Assembly (NCBI GenBank): GCA_947588775.1 | Contig: CANPZQ010000073.1 | Coordinates: forward strand, 1-10,335 | Length of the DNA: 10,335 nt | Source of the DNA: an uncultured Clostridia bacterium | Lineage (GTDB): Bacteria; Bacillota; Clostridia; Oscillospirales; Ruminococcaceae | Reading direction: 5' to 3' | Part shown: piece after piece, positions 5,251 to 10,335 of the stretch | How positions within the stretch are numbered: the first letter of the stretch is position 1 | Layout of the letters: every line of letters begins with the position of its first letter | Position numbers and translations under genes: made by a program | The notes under the pieces: generated by a model | Databases searched by the model: none | What the model was told of the DNA's origin: nothing | Seen by the model: only the letters and a program-made list of their open reading frames with translations

Positions 5251-7707
5251 TCAGCCTTCTTCGATGAATTTGAGAGCGTCGGCCTGGAGGGTGTAGAGGT
5301 CGTAGTATTTTCCCTTCGATTCCATAAGCTCGTCGTGGGTGCCGATTTCCTTAAGCTCGCCGTTTTCGATAACGCAGAGCATATCCGCGTCGCGAAGGGT
5401 AGAGAGCCTGTGGGCGATGGCGATAATCGTCCGTCCCGCCTTAAGGCCGTCGATTGCGACCTGAATCTTGCGCTCGGTTCTCGTATCCATAGAGGCCGTG
5501 GCCTCGTCGAGAATTAAGATATTCGGGTTCTGGATAATCGCGCGCGCAATTGAAATGCGCTGTCTTTCGCCGCCGGAGAGCGAAACGCCGCCGCGCCCGA
5601 TTTTTGTATTATAGCCGTCGGGGAGCTTCGTTATAAACTCATGGGCGTTCGCGGACTTCGCGGCCTCGATTACCTCGTCGATTGTCGCGTCGGGGTTCGC
5701 ATAGCGGATATTGTCGGCGATTGTTCCCATAAACAGGTAGGTTTCCTGGGAAACGATGCCTATATTCCGCCTCAAATCCTTTATCGGAATGCTCTTAATC
5801 GGCACGCCGTCGATTGTTATCTCGCCGCCGGTAACGTCGTAGAGGCGGGCGATGAGGTTTATTATCGTCGACTTGCCCGCGCCGGTCTTTCCGACGATTC
5901 CGAACATCTGTCCGCCGGTGATGCTAAAGCTTACGTTTTTAAGAATCGGGCGGCCGGCTTCGTATTCAAAGGAAACGTTTTTGAACTCAATATCGCCGCG
6001 CATGTTTTCGATATGTACGGGGTCTGTCGGCTCCGCGACGGTCGGCTTCGCGTCCAAAATTTCAAACATTCTTGAAGCCGCGTCGATGCACCTCGCCCAG
6101 CGGTCGCCTATCCACATGAAGAAGTCCATCGGGTCGTAAATCATGTTGGTGTAGCTTAAAAGCGCGGTAAGCGCGCCGTACTTGATATGCCCGGTGATTA
6201 CGAGGAAGCACCCGAAGCAGAAAAGTCCGGTCGAAACAAACTGATAGAAGCTCCAAAGAAACGGCTGGGTCGACGTGATTTTGTCGTTGATTCTCGTATT
6301 TACATCGTAGGCGTTGCGGTTTTTCTTGCGGTAGCGGGTCTTTTCCTTTTCTTCCTTCGCGAACGACTTAACGACGCGCTGGCCGTTCATAACGTCGGAA
6401 AGAACCGAGTTTAAGCTTCTCATCGCGACGTCGAGCTTTCGGTAGAGCTTTCTCTGGGAGTTGTAAAGATAGTTGTCAACCCAAAGAATTACCGCGATGA
6501 TGACTATAATCGCGATTGCGATAACCGGGCTAAGATAGAACATTACCGCGCCTACGCCGACAAGCTTGATTATATTCGCGATTCCGTAGGGAACGATGTC
6601 GACAAAGAAGTTATAGACGTTCTGGCTGTCGCGGTCGACGCGGGACATCAGCGAGCCCGTCTGCTTGCTCGTAAAGAACGCGAGCGAGAGGTTCGACATC
6701 GAGGCATAAATCCTCGCGCGAAGCTTATGCGTTACAAAAGGAACGACCTTCGCCGTAATTATGCCCGAAATAACGCCGGTGAGCTTTCCGATGAAGTTCG
6801 TAAGAAGCATAAGGCCGATGACGAAGAGAACCTGGCCGTAGTATTTTCCGCTTTCGTCCAAAACGTCGTCGAAGAGCATCTTCGAGCCGAACCACGGGGA
6901 AATTACCGCGAATATATTCGTCATCAGAATCGTCAGGCAAATCAGCAGAACCTCGAGCTTGAAGTCCTTGAACATTCCGACGAGCCTGTCGAAGATGGAG
7001 CGGCGGTCGATGCATCTCGGACATACCGGACGGTTGGGGTCGGGATAGGGCATGTGGCAAATCGGGCAGTTGAGCTCGACCATGTCGAGAAGCGAATCGT
7101 CAATCGGCTGGTGCTTATGGGTGAGGTTCAGCCTCTCGCAGAACTTTTCAAACTTCTCGGCAAAGCCCAAAGAGAACCTTGCGACGATAATATTGGGGCG
7201 GTTTTTGTCGTATGCGCTGCCGAACGCGCCGTGGCGGTGTCCGCCGTGGAAATGTCCCGCGCGAATCTGCATTCCGCCGATATTGACAAATTCCGCAGGC
7301 CGTCCCCCGCGCGGGGGCTCCTTCGGAGGCGGGGCGGGAGCCTCTTCCTCCTTCTCGACCTCGCCTTCGTTAAGCATTGCGAGAACGAGGCGGGCGGTGT
7401 TCTGGTGGCGGTCGATGTACGCCGTCTTGATTTTCGCAACGTCGAATTCCTTAAAATCGTTTACGGTATAGGTGAGCATTTCGGGAACCTTAAGATAGCT
7501 CTTTCTTAAGTGCTTCGGAACCTCGGAATACTCCTCGTAGCCGCTTATAACGTAAAGGGTCTTTTCGGTGAAGGTGACGTAAACGTCGTAATAGCAGCCT
7601 TCGCCGTCGAGGTCGGCCTTTACGCAGTACAGAAGGTCGTCGACATTGACGCCGCGCTCCTCGAGCCTTTCGGCGACAAGCCGGGGAAGCACGTCAAAGT
7701 ATTTCAT
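5251..7707 (-). CDS. ABC exporter with long N-terminal cytosolic region, His/Pro-rich insert and zinc ribbon (first gene of the DUF1854 operon)
   Basis: The protein has 818 residues. Residues 1-~200 are soluble: a strand-rich first part (~20-112), a low-complexity insert with Pro-rich APAPPPKEPPRGGRP (~123-137) and His-rich GHFHGGHRHG (151-160), then a return to folded sequence ending FEKFCERLN, which resembles the end of the matching domain in the partner exporter. A zinc ribbon occupies 214-232 (CPIC, eleven residues, CPRC). The membrane domain covers ~245-545 and the ATPase domain ~570-810: Walker A GKTGAGKST (606-614), Q654, LSGGE (710-714), ILILDE with E735, H766. All catalytic residues are present. 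The ATG at 7707 is preceded by AAAGGAG at ~11 nt, slightly long. It is the first coding gene after a strong promoter (7982-8010) and a structured leader. Probably heterodimerises with the product of 2407-4623; substrate unknown. Confidence 0.92.
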   Translation of the reverse strand: MKYFDVLPRLVAERLEERGVNVDDLLYCVKADLDGEGCYYDVYVTFTEKTLYVISGYEEYSEVPKHLRKSYLKVPEMLTYTVNDFKEFDVAKIKTAYIDRHQNTARLVLAMLNEGEVEKEEEAPAPPPKEPPRGGRPAEFVNIGGMQIRAGHFHGGHRHGAFGSAYDKNRPNIIVARFSLGFAEKFEKFCERLNLTHKHQPIDDSLLDMVELNCPICHMPYPDPNRPVCPRCIDRRSIFDRLVGMFKDFKLEVLLICLTILMTNIFAVISPWFGSKMLFDDVLDESGKYYGQVLFVIGLMLLTNFIGKLTGVISGIITAKVVPFVTHKLRARIYASMSNLSLAFFTSKQTGSLMSRVDRDSQNVYNFFVDIVPYGIANIIKLVGVGAVMFYLSPVIAIAIIVIIAVILWVDNYLYNSQRKLYRKLDVAMRSLNSVLSDVMNGQRVVKSFAKEEKEKTRYRKKNRNAYDVNTRINDKITSTQPFLWSFYQFVSTGLFCFGCFLVITGHIKYGALTALLSYTNMIYDPMDFFMWIGDRWARCIDAASRMFEILDAKPTVAEPTDPVHIENMRGDIEFKNVSFEYEAGRPILKNVSFSITGGQMFGIVGKTGAGKSTIINLIARLYDVTGGEITIDGVPIKSIPIKDLRRNIGIVSQETYLFMGTIADNIRYANPDATIDEVIEAAKSANAHEFITKLPDGYNTKIGRGGVSLSGGERQRISIARAIIQNPNILILDEATASMDTRTERKIQVAIDGLKAGRTIIAIAHRLSTLRDADMLCVIENGELKEIGTHDELMESKGKYYDLYTLQADALKFIEEG

Positions 7708-7800
7708 TTCAGATACATCTCCTTTCGGATTAGTTAATCGGGGTTAAACGATGTCATTTAAATAACTATTTGGTAATCACTTCCAACAGAAATAGAAAAT

Positions 7801-7938
7801 CGCCCAAAAGATGATGTACTCATCTCGGACGACCTGTAGACATAACTAAATAATTCCCGAGGGCAGGGACGCCGCCTGAATGGCACATTCGTATTAAGTT
7901 GGGTTTTGGCTTCACTGCGGTGAACAGCATTTTAGGCG
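7801..7938 (-). ncRNA. Structured leader RNA domain of the ABC-DUF1854-ABC operon (unassigned class)
   Basis: The minus-strand transcript from the strong promoter at 7982-8010 has a ~268-nt leader. Within it CGCCUAAAA (7938-7930) can pair over nine positions, with one wobble, with UUUUGGGCG (7809-7801), closing a 138-nt domain. Inside are a 5-bp hairpin with loop CGCA (7911-7924), a 5-bp hairpin with loop GUACA (7810-7824), and a possible CUCGG/CCGAG helix. No U-tract terminator lies between the domain and the ATG at 7707. This suggests either an RNA acting on translation or stability, or an abundant RNA with read-through into the operon. I cannot place it with confidence; the raiA motif RNA of Clostridia is the first class I would test. 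The ~90 nt from 7800 to the gene's ribosome binding site show only weak hairpins. A 36-codon ORF (7820-7930) overlaps the domain. Confidence 0.5.
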
Positions 7939-7981
7939 CGCTCCTTTCCTTGAAATTTGGATTTTTGTAAAAGCCTGTGTA

Positions 7982-8010
7982 ATTATATATCTATTTTCTA
8001 CCCTTGTCAA
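7982..8010 (-). promoter_or_regulatory. Perfect-consensus sigma-A promoter of the ABC-DUF1854-ABC operon
   Basis: On the minus strand TTGACA (8005-8010), exactly 17 nt, then TATAAT (7982-7987). The predicted start is near 7975. Both hexamers match consensus at all positions, so strong constitutive initiation is expected, with control more likely in the leader RNA. Confidence 0.85.
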
Positions 8011-8104
8011 TAGTTTTTTGGCAATTTTTTATTTGTGGATTTCGCGCAAGGTTTCGGAAACGGCGCAAGGACAAAAGCCCTGCGCCGCCCAAATCCCACG
8101 GAAA

Positions 8105-8134
8105 GGAAAAGAGCAGCTTTCGCCGCCCTTTTCC
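8105..8134 (-). terminator. Probable terminator of the dockerin protein gene
   Basis: A 13-bp stem (8122-8134 with 8105-8117, two wobbles) closes a GAAA tetraloop on the minus strand, 7 nt past the stop codon at 8141. The 3' arm is T-rich, but the tail after it is broken (TTTCC), so the U-tract is imperfect. A second hairpin (8061-8087) lies beyond without a T tail. Confidence 0.62.
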
Positions 8135-8140
8135 GATAAT

Positions 8141-10335
8141 TTAAACGAGCTTCGCAATAATTTTTTGCATTTCTATTCCGTCGGCTACGTCGATTTTTCC
8201 GTCGCCGTTTAGGTCGGCGAACGCCCTCAGCTCGGGCGAGATTTCAATCCCCGCGAGGATTTGCTGGAACCTGACGCCGTCGCTTACATCGGGGATTCCG
8301 TCGCCGTTGAGGTCGCCCTTTACCGCCGCGCGTCTGGTGTGGCAGTAGCGGCATACGCCCTCGCCGTCGTAGTCGTGGTCGACCTTCGAGCCGGGCTTCT
8401 CGCGGGTATCCGTAACGTCGCAGCGTTCGCACTTCGCGGTTTCGGTTGCGTCCTTCTCGCAGGTCGCGTTGCCGTCGTCCTTATACTCGCCGAAGCTGTG
8501 GCCGAGCTTCGGCATTACCTCCGACTGAATGGTTATTCCGCATACGTCGCACTTGATTGAGCGGCTTCCGTCCTCGGTACATGTCGGGTGCTGGTCGACC
8601 GTCCAGTTGTTCTCGGTGAATTTATGTCCCGTAGCGGCAAGGCCGTTTGTTTCGGTAACGCCGCAGCGTTTGCAGTGGCGCGACTGGGTTCCGCTGTCGT
8701 CGCAGTCGGGCATATCCACCGTCGCCCACTCGCTCCAATCATGGCCGAGCGCGGAATTGTCGATAACTCTCGTATCCGTCGCCCCGCAGCGCGAGCAGGT
8801 CGCGGTTTCGGTGCCGTTTTCGGTGCAGGACGCGCTCTTGTCGGTCGTATAGGGGCTGTAGCTGTGGCCGAGGGCGGTTCCGGGGGCCTCTCTTTCCGCG
8901 ACGGAGCCGCAGCCGTTGTCGCAGTAAGAAATTTCCATCGCATTCTCGGTGCAGGACGCGTCGGTGTAAATGCTCCACTTCGTAAAGGAGTGAACGGTGA
9001 GCATTGTTCCGGGCTTCGTGCGGGAAATCGAGTCGCCGCACTTTGAACATGTCGCGGTTTCGGTTCCGTCGGATACCTCGGTCGCGTCGTTATTGTAGAC
9101 ATAATCGCCGTAGCTGTGTCCCAAAGGCTCGACGGGGTCGTCGTAGTACTCCATGCAGTTGGAGCAGGTGTAGCGGACGGTTCCCTCGTTTACGCAGTCG
9201 GCTTCCTTGACGGTGACGATGATGTCGTATCTGTGACTAAGGGCGGTGCCTTCCTTGGGACGCCTGTCGGTTGCAACTCCGCAGACGTCGCAGACGGCTT
9301 CTTCGATAGCGTCCTTGCCGCATGAGGCGGCCTCGACTATCTTATAAACGCTGAACGAATGGCCCTCCAAGGCGGTTCCGGCCTTTGTGCGGGTATCGGT
9401 TGTCCCGCAGCCGTAAATGCATTCGGCGGTTTCGGTGCCGTCGACTTCAATTTTTGCGTCGTTGTTATAATAGTAGGTGCCGAACTCATGGCCGGTCATG
9501 GGGTGCTCGGGGTCCGGCTCCGTTTCGACCTTCTTGCAGAGATTGCACTGCCTCGACTTATGTCCTTCGCGCTGGCAGGTAGCGTCGCCGAGATATACAT
9601 ATTCGGTCCACTCGTGTTCAAGCTTATCCTGAACCTCGGTCTTTTCGGCCGTGCAGCCCGGGGTGCTGCATCTATAGTGGCTCTCGCCGGGAGCGTCGCA
9701 GGTCGCCGCGACGGAGGCGTAGGGCTCGCCGTAGACATGGTTGCCGGTGGCGGGGACTGTTTCAAAGTCCTTGGTGGAGCTGCATCTTGTGCAGTGAATC
9801 GACCTTGAACCCTCGGTATAACAGGTCGGCGCAACATCTATAGCATACGCCGCGTCGCCCAAAACGGCAGGGTCGGGGAAGTCATGCTGTGAAACGCCGA
9901 CAGAAATGATGTTCTTTGTTCCGCATACGTCGCAAACCTGATAGCTTCCGGTTTCGGTAACGCAGGGGCTGTCGGGGTCCTCATACTGAATATCCCCCCA
10001 CTTATGGCCGGCAAGGTCGACGACGTTTCTTTCGGTAACGGTTCTGTAGCCGCATTTTGCGCAGTATTTTTCAACGTCGTGATGGCCGTCGGCGTCGCAG
10101 GTCGCGGGAACGACGTTTATCCACCCCTCGACAAACTCGTGGGGTTCAAGCTCCGAAGTCTGGCGGCAGAAGCGGTTGCTGCACTCCATTCTGTGGTGGG
10201 TCGAGGTCGTCGCGCTGACATGGTCGAACACATGCTCGTCAGCCTTTTCAAGCAGCACCTTTCCGCAGGTGCATTTAAACTCGGTCAGGCAGTCGCCGTC
10301 GTCGTTGAGTACAAATTCGAGGTTGGTGGAGAAGT
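8141..10335 (-). CDS. Large secreted Cys/His-repeat protein with C-terminal type I dockerin (5' end outside window)
   Basis: The frame is open at the right edge, so only the last 730 residues are visible. A GTG at 10258 is in frame, but coding clearly continues upstream (CLTEFKCTCGKV), so it is not a credible start. The visible part is about 14 tandem modules averaging 42 residues (roughly residues 65-652), each shaped H-x(~13)-C-x(~10)-C-x2-4-C-x(~15)-H, with recurrent phrases such as GTETATC, CSRCGATDTR and ALGH. A truncated module (HDYDGEGVCRYCH) then leads to a dockerin (671-730) with two EF-hand loops. The modules look like small metal- or disulfide-stabilised domains; which is unknown. 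The dockerin implies export and docking to a cohesin on the cell surface or in a multi-enzyme complex. No catalytic domain is visible; one may lie upstream. It is a separate transcription unit from the ABC operon. Confidence 0.85.
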   Translation of the reverse strand, partial: FSTNLEFVLNDDGDCLTEFKCTCGKVLLEKADEHVFDHVSATTSTHHRMECSNRFCRQTSELEPHEFVEGWINVVPATCDADGHHDVEKYCAKCGYRTVTERNVVDLAGHKWGDIQYEDPDSPCVTETGSYQVCDVCGTKNIISVGVSQHDFPDPAVLGDAAYAIDVAPTCYTEGSRSIHCTRCSSTKDFETVPATGNHVYGEPYASVAATCDAPGESHYRCSTPGCTAEKTEVQDKLEHEWTEYVYLGDATCQREGHKSRQCNLCKKVETEPDPEHPMTGHEFGTYYYNNDAKIEVDGTETAECIYGCGTTDTRTKAGTALEGHSFSVYKIVEAASCGKDAIEEAVCDVCGVATDRRPKEGTALSHRYDIIVTVKEADCVNEGTVRYTCSNCMEYYDDPVEPLGHSYGDYVYNNDATEVSDGTETATCSKCGDSISRTKPGTMLTVHSFTKWSIYTDASCTENAMEISYCDNGCGSVAEREAPGTALGHSYSPYTTDKSASCTENGTETATCSRCGATDTRVIDNSALGHDWSEWATVDMPDCDDSGTQSRHCKRCGVTETNGLAATGHKFTENNWTVDQHPTCTEDGSRSIKCDVCGITIQSEVMPKLGHSFGEYKDDGNATCEKDATETAKCERCDVTDTREKPGSKVDHDYDGEGVCRYCHTRRAAVKGDLNGDGIPDVSDGVRFQQILAGIEISPELRAFADLNGDGKIDVADGIEMQKIIAKLV
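8144..8323 (-). other. Type I dockerin domain, complete, two calcium loops
   Basis: Two repeats, DLNGDGIPDVSD and DLNGDGKIDVAD, each carry the D-x-N-x-D-G-x-x-D-x-x-D calcium pattern followed by a helix (GVRFQQIL and GIEMQKII). All ligand positions are filled. The cohesin-recognition pair at loop positions 10-11 is V-S in one and V-A in the other, unlike the S-T common in Clostridium thermocellum type I dockerins, so partner specificity probably differs. Confidence 0.9.
8378..10141 (-). repeat. Coding tandem repeat array, ~14 Cys/His modules of ~42 residues
   Basis: Successive modules begin HEF, HKW, HDF, HVY, HEW, HEF, HSF, HRY, HSY, HSF, HSY, HDW, HKF and HSF. Twelve carry one Cys followed by a Cys pair. 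The sixth and ninth (both with YNNDA and DGTETA) lack the first Cys and resemble each other most, pointing to internal duplication. Similar DNA words recur, such as GTCGCGGTTTCGGT near 8799 and 9051 on the plus strand. Confidence 0.85.

Noticed and set aside
6727..7509. 260-residue plus-strand open frame opposite the first exporter
   Set aside because: Arg/Val/Glu-rich complement of the exporter coding strand without recognisable motifs or a promoter.
8061..8087. Second GC-rich hairpin between the dockerin gene and the operon promoter
   Set aside because: The stem is sound (with one mismatch) but no T tract follows on either strand, so I do not call it a terminator.
8533..9102. 189-residue minus-strand frame inside the dockerin protein gene
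   Set aside because: It is the alternative frame of the repeat array, rich in Pro, Arg, Thr and Ala, with no start signals.
8378..10141. Regularly spaced repeats that might suggest a CRISPR or satellite array
   Set aside because: The repeats are diverged at DNA level and follow codon phase; they encode protein modules of variable length, not identical repeats with unique spacers.

Overview
The window most likely comes from an anaerobic Gram-positive bacterium of the class Clostridia, probably a gut-type Ruminococcaceae/Oscillospiraceae relative. This is inferred from the protein families (DUF4867, DUF1287 with an EF-hand-like loop, a dockerin-tailed Cys-rich secreted protein), AGGAGG-type ribosome binding sites, near-consensus sigma-A promoters with 17-bp spacers, and stem-loop/T-tract terminators. 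No tRNA, rRNA, CRISPR array or complete mobile element was found.

Layout. Positions 1-135 carry the tail of a broken large serine recombinase. It is followed by a bidirectional terminator and a small minus-strand zinc-ribbon membrane protein (188-475). That gene has its own promoter and a ~165-nt leader holding a long hairpin and an intrinsic terminator just before the ribosome binding site. A divergent promoter drives a plus-strand DUF4867 (cupin-like) gene (839-1462) that ends in a clear terminator. A convergent minus-strand gene (1507-2202, TTG start) encodes a membrane-anchored DUF1287 protein; its promoter has five helically phased TTAA direct repeats directly upstream.

The centre (2407-7707, minus strand) is a three-gene operon: ABC exporter, DUF1854 protein, ABC exporter. 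Both transporters carry an N-terminal soluble domain and a four-cysteine zinc ribbon ahead of the usual membrane and ATPase domains, so the three products probably form one complex. Some databases tie DUF1854 proteins with paired ABC transporters to cyanophycin metabolism, but no cyanophycin gene is visible here. The operon is read from a perfect-consensus promoter (TTGACA-17-TATAAT) through a ~268-nt leader containing a ~138-nt domain closed by a 9-bp long-range stem, a good candidate for a structured or regulatory RNA. A hairpin terminator ends the operon.

The right end (8141 to the window edge, minus strand) is the 3' part of a large secreted protein: about 14 tandem ~42-residue Cys/His modules followed by a complete C-terminal type I dockerin. 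Its N-terminus and promoter lie outside the window.

The features most worth a second look are the two structured leaders (495-642 and 7801-7938), the phased repeat array before the DUF1287 promoter, and the paired exporter/DUF1854 operon.
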